Part shown: positions 41,011-49,233 of the stretch, one piece after another | Position numbering within the stretch: position 1 is the stretch's first letter | Layout: each line of letters starts with the position of its first letter | DNA from: Paenibacillus uliginis N3/975 | Lineage (GTDB): Bacteria; Bacillota; Bacilli; Paenibacillales; Paenibacillaceae | DNA length: 64,000 nucleotides | Assembly (NCBI RefSeq): GCF_900177425.1 | Contig: NZ_LT840184.1 | Coordinates: 3,884,263 to 3,948,262 of the forward strand | Reading direction: 5' to 3' | Notes under the pieces: generated by a model | The model's input: the letters and a program-made list of their open reading frames with translations, nothing else | Database searches by the model: none | What the model was told of the DNA's origin: nothing | Position numbers and translations under genes: made by a program

Positions 41011-41508
41011 TCAATCCGGTCTCACCAGAAATAAAGGCTGTCCGAATTCCACAAGCTGCCCGTTTTGGGCCAGAACTTCTACAATTTCCCCTTTGATATC
41101 AGCATCCAACTCATTCATGAGCTTCATAGCTTCGATAATACAAACGGTTGTTTTCTCCTCCACCTTGTCACCTGAGCTAACAAACGCCGGAGCTTCAGGG
41201 GAAGGGGAACGGTAAAAGGTTCCTACCATCGGCGACGTGATTTTATGTAGCGAACTTGCTGTATCCAGGTCGGAAGATTCCGTGCTGGCTGTGGCAGGCT
41301 GGCTTACCGCTGCAGTCGGCTGAATAGCCTGAGGCAGTACTTGAGGTGCAGATATGAACCCCTGAGGAGCTGTCTGGAGGTTTACAACCTCAGCAGCACG
41401 AGGTTTCTTGATGGATAAACGCGTGCCCTCACTCTCAATTTCCAGCTCCTGTACGGAGGTTTGATCCACAAGCTTGATCAATTCCTTAATCTCGCTTAAT
41501 TTAAACAT
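41011..41508 (-). CDS. accB: biotin carboxyl carrier protein of acetyl-CoA carboxylase
   Basis: The 165-residue carrier. It has an N-terminal helix (KLSEIKELIKLVDQTSVQELEIESEG), a Pro/Ala/Gln-rich linker, and a C-terminal biotinyl domain with EAMKL (biotinylated Lys129) and the thumb SPSPEAPAF. An extended -10 promoter lies about 70 nt upstream. It starts the accBC unit that supplies malonyl-CoA. Confidence 0.97.
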   Translation of the reverse strand: MFKLSEIKELIKLVDQTSVQELEIESEGTRLSIKKPRAAEVVNLQTAPQGFISAPQVLPQAIQPTAAVSQPATASTESSDLDTASSLHKITSPMVGTFYRSPSPEAPAFVSSGDKVEEKTTVCIIEAMKLMNELDADIKGEIVEVLAQNGQLVEFGQPLFLVRPD

Positions 41509-41574
41509 TCTCGACTCTCACTCCTTCACTTTCTTGGAAGCCCTACTTCGGACAGTCAGTCAATAGCTTAGAGT

Positions 41575-41583
41575 ATTATATCA
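41575..41583 (-). promoter_or_regulatory. extended -10 promoter of accB
   Basis: Minus strand TGATATAAT (TGnTATAAT), no convincing -35, about 67 nt upstream of the accB ATG. Confidence 0.5.
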
Positions 41584-41599
41584 CAATCCAAAGAAATGG

Positions 41600-41629
41600 A
41601 AAGAGTCCAAGAGAATCCCCGGACTCTTT
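41600..41629 (-). terminator. probable terminator of the spoIIIA operon
   Basis: AAAGAGTCC/GGACTCTTT, a perfect 9-bp stem with a 12-nt loop. On the minus strand CCATTTCTTT follows, and T-rich sequence also follows on the plus strand. It is 52 nt after the spoIIIAH stop. Confidence 0.6.
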
Positions 41630-41681
41630 CGATTTTTTTCGGTTGAAGGGGACAGTATTCGAGCTTTTAAGCGTTGTAATG

Positions 41682-42494
41682 TTATGGAGTAACGTATTGA
41701 ACGCTCACTTTATCTTGGCCCACTTTTAATTCTTTCATTACCATATCCACGATACCAGCAGCCCGCTTGGCGTCCAGCTGATCACTCAAAACCACAACAT
41801 TATATCTGTCATTTTCCTCTTTTACAACCGCATTCTCGTATTGCTGCTGCAGTTCTTCCTCTATACTCAGCAGAATAATCTCTTTTTCTTCCAGCTGATT
41901 TAACTGCTTGGTTACCTGTGCAGTCTCTTCGGCCGTGCTGTTCTGGTTACCCAACTTCGACATTAACTCATCATGCAGCTTCATGTTTTTGTTAGAGCGA
42001 TCAAGTTGATAAGACTCCAGCTTACTGGATGCCGAATTTGCTTGAGCAGCAACCTGATTCAGCACATCTTCTTCGGTTTTGGCAGAGTCTTTCGATTCTG
42101 CTGATTCGTCTGCTTTTGCCTTTGAATCTTTCGCTTTGGTATCTTCAGCTTTTACGTCTCCCGCTTTTGGATCAGCAGCATTGTCCGGTGCCTTGTCACC
42201 TGCAGCTTGATCTTGTTTATCCGTTTCTTTAGTGCCTTCGTCTTTCGCCTCGCTTCCAGTTTCCTCACTGGCACCAGAGTCTCCTACGATCCCTTCAGGA
42301 GTTATTTCATTCAGAACCAGTTCATCACTTTTAGCTGGTGCTCCCTCTGATGATTTTGGGTTGCTCGCCTGTGTGCTTTCAGCTACTTTAGGAGCCGATG
42401 GACCGGAGTCATCCGTAAAAAGATAGTATGCGGAAAGAATGACCATGAGGCTTAACATTGAAACTAACCAGATTGTTTGTCTTTTGTTATTCAT
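41682..42494 (-). CDS. spoIIIAH: stage III sporulation protein AH
   Basis: SpoIIIAH is the mother-cell partner of SpoIIQ in the feeding-tube channel. The 270 residues have one N-terminal membrane helix (TIWLVSMLSLMVILSAYYLF), a long low-complexity linker rich in Ala, Lys, Asp and Glu (about residues 30-145, with repeats such as KAEDTKAKDSKAKADES), and the C-terminal ring-building domain (SYQLDRSNKNMKL...VKEENDRYNVVVLSDQLDAKRAAGIVDMVMKEL). The linker is longer than I remember for B. subtilis (218 residues in all). AAAGGAGG precedes the ATG. Confidence 0.95.
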   Translation of the reverse strand: MNNKRQTIWLVSMLSLMVILSAYYLFTDDSGPSAPKVAESTQASNPKSSEGAPAKSDELVLNEITPEGIVGDSGASEETGSEAKDEGTKETDKQDQAAGDKAPDNAADPKAGDVKAEDTKAKDSKAKADESAESKDSAKTEEDVLNQVAAQANSASSKLESYQLDRSNKNMKLHDELMSKLGNQNSTAEETAQVTKQLNQLEEKEIILLSIEEELQQQYENAVVKEENDRYNVVVLSDQLDAKRAAGIVDMVMKELKVGQDKVSVQYVTP

Positions 42495-42551
42495 TTAGAA
42501 TACTTCCTCCTTTAAATAACTGCTTGAATAAGGATCGGTTTGCAATCTTTT

Positions 42552-43190
42552 CTATTCCTGCTTACGTGGGACAACCGATATTTTGTAACTAGGCACATTC
42601 AATCCTCTCTGAACGGCATCCACGATCAAACTACGCACGACTTCATTTTCCGCACCTTTAGCCACAACCAATACTCCGCGGACATGAGGTTTCACCTTTT
42701 TGGTTATGATAGGTGTCTGGTCACCGGAGGCATCGTAGGTTACGATCTGTCCGTCACGGATATAACTTGTTGCATGCCTTTTACCGCCATTAGCATCAGT
42801 CTCTTCTGTCAACTCTTGGGTATCCTTTACATTCCGCTGTACGATGATTTCTTCCGTTGATTCCACCGTCACCATCACATCTACAGCTCCGACACCAACA
42901 ATCTGCTCGAGCATCACTTTCGTTCTGCCCTCAAACTCCTGCTCTATGCTTCCAAACTCGCTGCCTCCACTTCCAGCCGGGGGTTGTACAGATGTCGTCA
43001 CCGCTTGTTCCGGCGGTTCTCGGCCGATGTTCTCATTATCGAGCTTTTTCACATGAACAAAGGAGTTAAACAGCATGATGGCAACCCCGATGAGGCCAAG
43101 TATGATCAACCAGCGGAAGGTTTGCATTCTTTTGACCCCTCCGGCTCCACCACCCAACCATTGTTCCACCTTTTTCAGCCATTTCCCCAA
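42552..43190 (-). CDS. spoIIIAG: stage III sporulation protein AG
   Basis: SpoIIIAG forms a large ring in the SpoIIIA-SpoIIQ channel. It has one membrane helix near the N-terminus (FRWLIILGLIGVAIMLFNSF), then a periplasm-side domain with GVGAVDVMVTVESTEEIIVQRNVKD and VRGVLVVAKGAENEVVRSLIVDAVQRGLNVPSYKISVV, typical of the ring-building motif. The likely start is TTG 43190, because GGAGG lies 8 nt upstream; GTG 43208 overlaps the spoIIIAF stop without a site. Confidence 0.93.
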   Translation of the reverse strand: MGKWLKKVEQWLGGGAGGVKRMQTFRWLIILGLIGVAIMLFNSFVHVKKLDNENIGREPPEQAVTTSVQPPAGSGGSEFGSIEQEFEGRTKVMLEQIVGVGAVDVMVTVESTEEIIVQRNVKDTQELTEETDANGGKRHATSYIRDGQIVTYDASGDQTPIITKKVKPHVRGVLVVAKGAENEVVRSLIVDAVQRGLNVPSYKISVVPRKQE

Positions 43191-43204
43191 TATCCTCACC
43201 TCCG

Positions 43205-43924
43205 TCACAATTTGGTTTGAGTCTCACTTCCACTTGAATGTATCGATATTTGATCGGGTTTCAGATCCCAGCGGCTGCGTAAGAGATCCCTGACAGGGGC
43301 TTCTCTGGCCTCCAAGGCGGCATCCGCTTCCAAGGAATCCTCGTCCCTGGTTTTATCATCCTTGGAACCATTACGGTTAATCTCCACATTGACACGGATC
43401 GTATCCACCGGTTTCACAGGTTCCGTACCTTCAACTGAGGGGTTCTTTACTGCTTCAGGTTTAACCGGATCCCTCAGACGGACTTCAACCGAAGCGATAA
43501 CCGCACTAACTGCAGAACCTTCTCTTGGCGCGGCCAGCACCACTTTCACTTCCTCAACCGGTTCCCCTATTTCAGCAGTAATTTGATCTTTCATCTGCCG
43601 AGCTATCTCTTCTCCAGCCCACTGTAAACTTTGCTTTTGCTGAACGTTTTTCAATTTCTCCGCCTGTGCCAGGATATGCTCCAGCTCCGCTTCCTTTGGA
43701 ATGCTCTTGTTGCTCTCCACACGTTCGAGATCAAGGGCCAGCTGTTTTTCCGGCGGCTCCGTCAGAAAGCTGATTAACGGCCGGAGCAGTGCCAGCAGAA
43801 TCAGCATGCTCAGCACCAGTCTGGCGTACCGCTGCATCGTCTTGCTGGGTAGGATCAGATCAACGAAGGCTGCAAACATAACGACCATGATTACGCTTTT
43901 CAGCCAGCCGCTTAGCCATTCCAT
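43205..43924 (-). CDS. spoIIIAF: stage III sporulation protein AF
   Basis: A 239-residue protein with two N-terminal membrane helices (SVIMVVMFAAFVDLILPS and LVLSMLILLALLRPLISFL), then a soluble ring-building-like domain (IARQMKDQITAEIGEPVEEVKVVL...VSAVIASVEVRL) and a charged, variable tail. It is part of the SpoIIIA channel in the mother-cell membrane. GGGGAGG precedes the ATG. The tail (about 150-215) is poorly conserved-looking and adds length beyond the B. subtilis protein. Confidence 0.93.
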   Translation of the reverse strand: MEWLSGWLKSVIMVVMFAAFVDLILPSKTMQRYARLVLSMLILLALLRPLISFLTEPPEKQLALDLERVESNKSIPKEAELEHILAQAEKLKNVQQKQSLQWAGEEIARQMKDQITAEIGEPVEEVKVVLAAPREGSAVSAVIASVEVRLRDPVKPEAVKNPSVEGTEPVKPVDTIRVNVEINRNGSKDDKTRDEDSLEADAALEAREAPVRDLLRSRWDLKPDQISIHSSGSETQTKL

Positions 43925-43949
43925 ATCGATCCTCCCCTTTCCTCGTTAC

Positions 43950-45146
43950 TCACCTCATCATGACAGTGACGTTAGCGGTGGTCAGTATTATCGTGATTGC
44001 CAGAAAAAACATCATGCTAACCGCAGCCAAAGCAGCAAATACATACAGCATCGTTTTGCCGATGGTGTGCAAGCAGGTAACGATCGGAGTTTCCCCAAGC
44101 GGCTGCATAACTGCTGCAGCAACGTGGTATATAAGAGCCAGGATCAGAATCTTAATAGCCGGAAATGCGCAAAGGAACAAGATGATAATGACGCCTGCCA
44201 GTCCGATCGAGTTTTTTACGAGTAGGGATGCCGAGATGACTGTGTCGGTAGCATCAGCGAACATTTTTCCGACAACCGGCACGAAGTTTCCTGTAACATA
44301 CTTAGCTGTACGTATGGCTACACCGTCCGTAATAGAGCTAGTTATTCCCTGAACTGAAATCACCCCGAGGAATACGGTCAACAGAACCCCCAGAACACCC
44401 ATTCCAATTCCTCGAAGCAGATTTCCAAGTTGAGTCAGCTTGTACTTCTCGGACAAAGAGCTAACAAGATGCAGAACAGCTGAGAAGAATAATAACGGAA
44501 ACACGATCGTGCTAATTAGCGTTCCTACGGTATGTACCATGAAAATGACCAAGGGATGTGCTACAGAAACAGTGACGATATTCCCCATCGATGCAAGCAG
44601 TGCGAACAGCAGCGGCAGCATGGCCATCATAAAATCAATCATTCGGTCGATCGCATCCCTGGCATAACCGACTGCAACATTAAAACTATTGACGGCTATA
44701 ACTAGCACGACCATGTAACAGATCGTATACGCAACCCGGCTTATCGTACTTTTCTCAAAGGCCGTTTGTAAATTTTCCAGAATCATACTCAAAATACTCA
44801 GCATGACAATCGTAGCCAGCAGCTTGCCGTTGTACAGAACTTCATGCCACATGAAGCTGCCGATTCCAGAAAGTACACCCTTCAGGCTTAAACCTTGTCC
44901 CCCAGGCAGCAGCATATCCATGAGAGACGGAGTCCTGCCTTCTGGAAAAAAACCACCGTAATCCTTCATCAACTGGTCCCAGTACTCTTCAACTTGACCG
45001 GTGGGAAGCTCTTTCGTCTGCTGTTCTATCCATTGATCAGCCGGTGAGTCCGCATAAGCTGTGGAACCCATGCCGATGAATAACAGCAACAGGAGCATCA
45101 ACAATCTAATCAGGGGCCTTATGTGATGATGCCGACGTTGGATCAT
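43950..45146 (-). CDS. spoIIIAE: stage III sporulation protein AE
   Basis: A 398-residue polytopic membrane protein, the largest membrane part of the SpoIIIA complex. A signal-like first helix (LIRLLMLLLLLFIGMGSTAYA) is followed by a short outside region (EQQTKELPTGQVEEYWDQLMKDYGGFFPE) and at least six helices. The segments GVAIRTAKYVTGNFVPVVGKMFADATDTV and LGETPIVTCLHTIGKTM are typical of the family. The order AA-AH is complete. Confidence 0.95.
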   Translation of the reverse strand: MIQRRHHHIRPLIRLLMLLLLLFIGMGSTAYADSPADQWIEQQTKELPTGQVEEYWDQLMKDYGGFFPEGRTPSLMDMLLPGGQGLSLKGVLSGIGSFMWHEVLYNGKLLATIVMLSILSMILENLQTAFEKSTISRVAYTICYMVVLVIAVNSFNVAVGYARDAIDRMIDFMMAMLPLLFALLASMGNIVTVSVAHPLVIFMVHTVGTLISTIVFPLLFFSAVLHLVSSLSEKYKLTQLGNLLRGIGMGVLGVLLTVFLGVISVQGITSSITDGVAIRTAKYVTGNFVPVVGKMFADATDTVISASLLVKNSIGLAGVIIILFLCAFPAIKILILALIYHVAAAVMQPLGETPIVTCLHTIGKTMLYVFAALAAVSMMFFLAITIILTTANVTVMMR

Positions 45147-45162
45147 ACTATCCCCCGCTTTC

Positions 45163-45552
45163 TCAGGCCGGAAGGAGCTTCAGAACCGTCTCAATAATGA
45201 TGCTGATGATCGGCACGGCGAGAACCAGAATTAGTACTTTTCCCGCCATTTCTATTTTGGAGGCAATCGATTCTTGCCCAGCATCCCTCACGACCTGCGC
45301 CCCCATTTCGGCTACATAAGCTATTCCTATAATTTTCAGCACTGTTTTCAGATAGATCACTTGAACCCCTGAACTCTGAGCGAGTTCTTCCAACATCCGA
45401 ATGACATTCCCGATTTTACCAATGAGGAAGAGAAAGATCATGACACTGGTAGAGACCGCCAGCAAAAAGGCAAAGATCGGCTTCTGTTCCTTGACGACAA
45501 GAATGAGAATGGTGGCTATTAAGCCGAGCCCCACCACTTGGATGATTTCCAT
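45163..45552 (-). CDS. spoIIIAD: stage III sporulation protein AD
   Basis: A 129-residue membrane protein with about three helices (IIQVVGLGLIATILILVVKE, FAFLLAVSTSVMIFLFLIGKI, MAGKVLILVLAVPIISIIIETVLKLL). GIAYVAEMGAQVVRDAGQESIASKIEMAGK is the conserved SpoIIIAD core. It resembles a duplicated and extended SpoIIIAC. Confidence 0.95.
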   Translation of the reverse strand: MEIIQVVGLGLIATILILVVKEQKPIFAFLLAVSTSVMIFLFLIGKIGNVIRMLEELAQSSGVQVIYLKTVLKIIGIAYVAEMGAQVVRDAGQESIASKIEMAGKVLILVLAVPIISIIIETVLKLLPA

Positions 45553-45560
45553 AGTTCCAC

Positions 45561-45764
45561 CTACTGGAAGAGGAATATCGTTTTAATTTCCTGAAGCAGA
45601 TCATCCAGTAGCCGAACGACCATGAACAGGACGACGACGAACCCGATGAGCGTAACCCAGTGCGCCATATCCTCTTTTCCCATTTGTTTCAGCACTGTAT
45701 GAATCATGGCTATGATAATGCCGATTCCTGCAATCTGGAAAATGGCATTCACTTCAATGTTCAT
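45561..45764 (-). CDS. spoIIIAC: stage III sporulation protein AC
   Basis: A 67-residue protein with two membrane helices (AIFQIAGIGIIIAMIHTVLKQMGK and WVTLIGFVVVLFMVVRLLDDL). Length and topology fit SpoIIIAC exactly, and the KEDMAHWVTLIGF segment is typical. It lies 14 nt after spoIIIAB and 8 nt before spoIIIAD. Confidence 0.95.
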   Translation of the reverse strand: MNIEVNAIFQIAGIGIIIAMIHTVLKQMGKEDMAHWVTLIGFVVVLFMVVRLLDDLLQEIKTIFLFQ

Positions 45765-45778
45765 TCCTTGGCACCTCG

Positions 45779-46303
45779 CTAAAAGATCAAAATGACGACC
45801 AATGCTCCAACAAGCAGTCCCAAGCTTTTGCTCATTTTTTCATATTTGGCTTGGTCCTCTCTAGCCGCCGCTTCCTCATGTTTGAGCTGGCTGGCGGCCA
45901 GTGCAATATGCTTCATCTGGTCCTGCCTGTCGCTGGTGCCAAGCACGCCGCTTAGCTGCTCCAACGCTTCTCTTTCGGCGGATCTCATGCTGGTCCGTCT
46001 CCAATGCGCATTCAAAGCTTTTCTTATGCTGTCCTGAGCAGATAAACCATACTGTGGACTCATGTATCCGGCTGCAGCCGTAAACAACGATTTCAGCGGC
46101 TCACGCAAGCCTTGTCCGATCCGCTGAAGCGCTTCAGGCAGCGGGGTAAAGCCATAGCTGATCTCCGTCTCAAGACGCTGCAAGGCTAATATGAGTTCCC
46201 GGATTTGTCTAGGCCTAGTTGCGAACTGCTGGGCTTGAAAAAAACCAGCTAACGTTCCGGCCACCAGTACGATGGCCGCCCCTAACAATTTAAGCAAGGG
46301 CAT
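45779..46303 (-). CDS. spoIIIAB: stage III sporulation protein AB
   Basis: A 174-residue protein with an N-terminal membrane helix (LLGAAIVLVAGTLAGFFQA), a cytoplasmic helical domain (RPRQIRELILALQRLETEISYGFTPLPEALQRIG), and a C-terminal helix (KSLGLLVGALVVILIF). The helical part resembles the GspF/PilC fold of type II secretion platforms. The start is taken as ATG 46303, overlapping spoIIIAA by 14 nt; this matches the B. subtilis length of 171 better than the longer open frame. Confidence 0.93.
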   Translation of the reverse strand: MPLLKLLGAAIVLVAGTLAGFFQAQQFATRPRQIRELILALQRLETEISYGFTPLPEALQRIGQGLREPLKSLFTAAAGYMSPQYGLSAQDSIRKALNAHWRRTSMRSAEREALEQLSGVLGTSDRQDQMKHIALAASQLKHEEAAAREDQAKYEKMSKSLGLLVGALVVILIF

Positions 46304-47288
46304 CACCGCCCTGACCTCTGCCCCCAGCAGTCTGAAGCGTCCGCTGTCCGCCATCCTGAAGCCGGAAAGATCTCCCCTCGCCGTTTCGGGCAAGTACAAC
46401 GTACATCTCGAACATCCGATTATCCACAAGTCCCGCCAGACCAGGTCGCCCTCTCATATCCTGAACCGATGAACCGTGTGCAGTAGCGATAACACTGATC
46501 CCGGCGTGAAGCGCCTCAGTGACAGCCTCGGCATCCTCTGGCCGCCCAATCTCGTCCACAATCAAGACATCCGGTGACATGGAGCGGAGCATCATCATCA
46601 TCCCCTCAGCCTTGGGACAGCCGTCCAACACGTCTGTTCTCGGTCCGACATCAAAACCTGGCACACCGCGCTGACAACCTGCGATTTCAGAGCGCTCGTC
46701 AACAATACCTACCTTCATTCCTGGCCAGTGAATGTTAGATCTTCCCCAGAAACCGGAGCTGATCTGTCTTGCAAGATCCCGGACTAGCGTAGTTTTTCCA
46801 TGCTGCGGAGGAGACATAATGAGCGTATGCAGTACTCTTTTTCGCTTGGTGTCCAGCAAGTAAGGCAAAATTTCATCTGCGGCTCCTTTTATTTCCTTGG
46901 CTATCCGGACGTTGAAACCGCTAATATCCCGGATGTGCTCGACTTTCCCACCGCTTAGTACCGTTCGGCCGGTAAGACCGATTCGGTGCCCCCCTGGTAT
47001 GGTGATAAATCCTTTTCTCAGCTCTTCTTCCATCGTGTAAAGAGAATGGTTGCTTATGAGATCCAGTAGTCTGTGTCCATCTTCCCGGGTCGGCTTGTAC
47101 GCTTCGTCTTGTATCAGAATTAGTTCACCGTTTCGGCTTACGAAGTGAAACTTGCCCCCAGTATTAATTTCCAGCGGACGGTCCTCCCGAATACGGACTT
47201 CTTCCAAGCCTTCCAGAACATCTTTCGGCAGGTTCAGCAGAAGCTGTTTTACGTTCTCGGGAAACAGCTCCAACCAATTCATTGTCAT
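46290..47288 (-). CDS. spoIIIAA: stage III sporulation protein AA (ATPase)
   Basis: The channel ATPase, about 332 residues. Walker A MSPPQHGKTTLVRDLARQI, Walker B VLIVDEIGRPEDAEAV, and the ENDVRIREDRPLEI-like N-terminal region are seen; it resembles secretion ATPases of type II/IV systems. Near the C-terminus, RTLQTAGGRGQGGDALA is unusual and low-complexity. ATG 47288 has GGGGGA 7 nt upstream. A sigma-E-like promoter lies upstream within the gap after yqhV. Confidence 0.95.
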   Translation of the reverse strand: MTMNWLELFPENVKQLLLNLPKDVLEGLEEVRIREDRPLEINTGGKFHFVSRNGELILIQDEAYKPTREDGHRLLDLISNHSLYTMEEELRKGFITIPGGHRIGLTGRTVLSGGKVEHIRDISGFNVRIAKEIKGAADEILPYLLDTKRKRVLHTLIMSPPQHGKTTLVRDLARQISSGFWGRSNIHWPGMKVGIVDERSEIAGCQRGVPGFDVGPRTDVLDGCPKAEGMMMMLRSMSPDVLIVDEIGRPEDAEAVTEALHAGISVIATAHGSSVQDMRGRPGLAGLVDNRMFEMYVVLARNGEGRSFRLQDGGQRTLQTAGGRGQGGDALA

Positions 47289-47336
47289 TTTGGCTTCCCC
47301 CAAGCAGTCCTTTTGGTGAAGTACTTCTTATCCTCA

Positions 47337-47364
47337 TGTGTATGCTTGTACTCCATATTTATGC
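47337..47364 (-). promoter_or_regulatory. sigma-E-like promoter of the spoIIIA operon
   Basis: Minus strand GCATAAAT, 12 nt, CATACACA, about 50 nt before spoIIIAA. The -10 matches the sigma-E form CATACANT at seven of eight; the -35 is only partial. B. subtilis spoIIIA is sigma-E dependent. Confidence 0.55.
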
Positions 47365-47375
47365 CAGCGAATCTA

Positions 47376-47642
47376 TCATTTTTTTAATATCCCGTATAAA
47401 AGAAATGCCACACCGCACAAAATCCAGCCGATCTTGCCCCAAGATAACTTATCAGCCATACCGACGAGTCCGATGGTGGTCGTCAGGATCAGGATAAGCG
47501 GTCCCGTAAAGGCCAGTGCCGAATTGACTGCCAGCGCTTTATCAACTTGGTTTAATCGGAGCATAATGAGCGCTGCCGCAATCTCCAAGCTGCCTGAGAA
47601 TATCCTCAGCGATGCCATACCGGTAACAAACTTGTCCAGCAT
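47376..47642 (-). CDS. yqhV: YqhV-like (DUF2619) small membrane protein
   Basis: An 88-residue protein with three hydrophobic helices (RIFSGSLEIAAALIMLRL, SALAFTGPLILILTTTIGLVGM, IGWILCGVAFLLYGIL). It matches the YqhV/DUF2619 type, which precedes spoIIIAA in B. subtilis. The function is unknown; mother-cell expression with spoIIIA is possible. AAAGGAGG lies 7 nt before the ATG. A copy of the dispersed hairpin repeat ends about 30 nt upstream. Confidence 0.85.
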   Translation of the reverse strand: MLDKFVTGMASLRIFSGSLEIAAALIMLRLNQVDKALAVNSALAFTGPLILILTTTIGLVGMADKLSWGKIGWILCGVAFLLYGILKK

Positions 47643-47670
47643 TCTGGAACCTCCTTTTTACTAGATGTGA

Positions 47671-47726
47671 CATGAAGAAACGCCTTCGACGTCCTTTTTA
47701 AAGGGCGGCGGCGTTCTGCGAGAAAT
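47671..47726 (-). repeat. dispersed hairpin repeat, copy 4 (yqhV leader)
   Basis: The 42 nt from 47674 match 51270 onward at 39 positions (GAAGAAACGCCTTCGACGTC against GAAGAAACACCTTCGTCGTC). AACGCC...GGCGTT closes the hairpin, and CCTT/AAGG forms its tip. It lies between the lysC terminator and yqhV. Confidence 0.8.
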
Positions 47727-47839
47727 ATAAGCCAAGTATGCAATATGAAATTTACACTTTTTTATATTTTAAAATATGCTCCACTCTCTTGATTTATCTC
47801 TACTTTTTTGCATATTCATAGAAAAAGAATGGAACGCCA

Positions 47840-47872
47840 AAAATCCCGGCCTATGAAAGACCGGGATTAAAA
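47840..47872 (-). terminator. rho-independent terminator of lysC
   Basis: AATCCCGG and CCGGGATT pair across TCTTTCATAGG (with extra G-C and U-G pairs), followed on the minus strand by TTTTTGGCG. It lies about 20 nt after the lysC stop. Confidence 0.8.
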
Positions 47873-47889
47873 GTAATAGTTTATGCTGT

Positions 47890-48408
47890 TTATCTGCGCT
47901 CCTGCGGGCCTCCAACAGTCGCCTGTTGATCCGTATCCAGCCCGTAAGCGGTATGAAGCGCCTGAACTACATTTTGCAGGTTCGAGCCGTCAATAACACA
48001 CGAAACCTTAATTTCAGACGTACTGACCATCTTAATGCTGACGCCCTCTCTTGAAATAACATCGAACATTTGGGCTGCTACACCTGGATGACTGACCATG
48101 CCGGCTCCGACGATGGACACTTTAACCAAGTTATCTTCGAAAGTGACTCCACGGAACGGCAGTTCATCTCGAATTCCTTCAATAACAGAAAGTGCACGCT
48201 CACGGTCACCAAGAGACACCGTAAAGGAGAAGTCAGCCTCGCCGTTCAGAACACCGCTCTGTACGATAATATCGACGTCGATTTCTTCCTTAGCGAGTTC
48301 TCCGAACATCTTCGCCAAGACTCCCGGAAAATCGCCTACTCCCAAAATGCTGATTCTCGCAACGTTTTTGTCGTAAGCGATCCCGCTCACCACCACACCT
48401 TGTTCCAT
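47890..48408 (-). CDS. aspartate kinase beta subunit from in-frame internal start
   Basis: An in-frame ATG at 48408 (codon 250 of lysC, MEQGVVVSGIAYDKN) is preceded by AAGGAGG (48417-48423) with an 8-nt spacer, a consensus ribosome binding site inside the coding region. The product would be 172 residues, essentially the two ACT domains. B. subtilis aspartokinase II is an alpha2beta2 enzyme made the same way, from Met246. Confidence 0.85.
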   Translation of the reverse strand: MEQGVVVSGIAYDKNVARISILGVGDFPGVLAKMFGELAKEEIDVDIIVQSGVLNGEADFSFTVSLGDRERALSVIEGIRDELPFRGVTFEDNLVKVSIVGAGMVSHPGVAAQMFDVISREGVSIKMVSTSEIKVSCVIDGSNLQNVVQALHTAYGLDTDQQATVGGPQERR

Positions 48409-49155
48409 GTTAGCTTCCTCCTTAACAACCGTTCCCTCGTTATAATTAAAGCTGGATCTGACAACAAGCTGAACCCGGTTATGCTTCGCATACTCCACAG
48501 CACGTGGATGCAGTACAGCAGCACCCAGATTTGCAAGTTCCAGCATTTCATCGTAGGAAATCTCATTCAGCTTTCGTGCACATTTCACGACACGAGGATC
48601 AGTCGAATAGATGCCGTCTACATCTGTATAGATCTCGCATATATCAGCATGAATGGCCGCAGCCAGCGCTACGGCTGTTGTATCCGAGCCACCGCGCCCG
48701 AGTGTCGTTATCTCTCCATCATCCGACATGCCCTGAAAACCTGCGACGATAACAATTTTCCCATCGTCTAGAGCTTTTTTAACACGAATCGGTGAGATAT
48801 CCGTAATTCTGGCTTTCCCATGAACCGGCTCTGTACGGAAACCAGCCTGCCATCCCGTATAAGACACCGCCTCACGCCCCAAACTGTGAATTGCCATCGA
48901 CAGCAGGGACATCGATATCTGTTCACCTGTAGTCATCAACATATCCATCTCGCGCGCGGGAGGATTTGGATTCAATATTTTTGATTGGTCGATCAACTCA
49001 TCCGTCGTATCCCCCATTGCTGACACGACAACTACACACTGGTGACCCTCATCTTGCTTCTCAACGATTCTTCGGGCGACGCGCTGCATCCGTTCCGTAT
49101 CCCCCACGGAACTTCCTCCGAATTTCATGACATACAGTGACAACGCTTCCTTCAC
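47890..49155 (-). CDS. lysC: aspartate kinase (alpha subunit; encodes beta subunit internally)
   Basis: Aspartokinase, the entry to the lysine, threonine, methionine and diaminopimelate pathways, 421 residues. The kinase domain begins MKFGGSSVGDTERMQRVA and contains GRGGSDTTAVALAAA and EIYTDVDGIYSTDPR. Two ACT regulatory domains follow (ARISILGVGDFPGVLAKMFGELA and VKVSIVGAGMVSHPGVAAQMFDVI). As in B. subtilis LysC an internal start gives a separate beta subunit. The promoter leaves a leader of only about 45 nt, with no room for a lysine riboswitch. Confidence 0.96.
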   Translation of the reverse strand: MKEALSLYVMKFGGSSVGDTERMQRVARRIVEKQDEGHQCVVVVSAMGDTTDELIDQSKILNPNPPAREMDMLMTTGEQISMSLLSMAIHSLGREAVSYTGWQAGFRTEPVHGKARITDISPIRVKKALDDGKIVIVAGFQGMSDDGEITTLGRGGSDTTAVALAAAIHADICEIYTDVDGIYSTDPRVVKCARKLNEISYDEMLELANLGAAVLHPRAVEYAKHNRVQLVVRSSFNYNEGTVVKEEANMEQGVVVSGIAYDKNVARISILGVGDFPGVLAKMFGELAKEEIDVDIIVQSGVLNGEADFSFTVSLGDRERALSVIEGIRDELPFRGVTFEDNLVKVSIVGAGMVSHPGVAAQMFDVISREGVSIKMVSTSEIKVSCVIDGSNLQNVVQALHTAYGLDTDQQATVGGPQERR

Positions 49156-49205
49156 TCCCCACTCTTGTTCAATATTTATCAGTTGGTTTCTCGCTTTAAA
49201 TCAGT

Positions 49206-49233
49206 ATAATACGAAAGTGCTTGGTTGCGTCAA
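49206..49233 (-). promoter_or_regulatory. sigma-A promoter of lysC
   Basis: Minus strand TTGACG, 16 nt, TATTAT (TATACT two bases on is an alternative -10). It is about 50 nt before the lysC ATG. Confidence 0.7.

Noticed and set aside
47727..47839. AT-rich stretch between lysC and yqhV as a promoter or small gene
   Set aside because: CATATT and CATACT words are present, but no pair of boxes with a correct spacing and no open frame of useful length were found.
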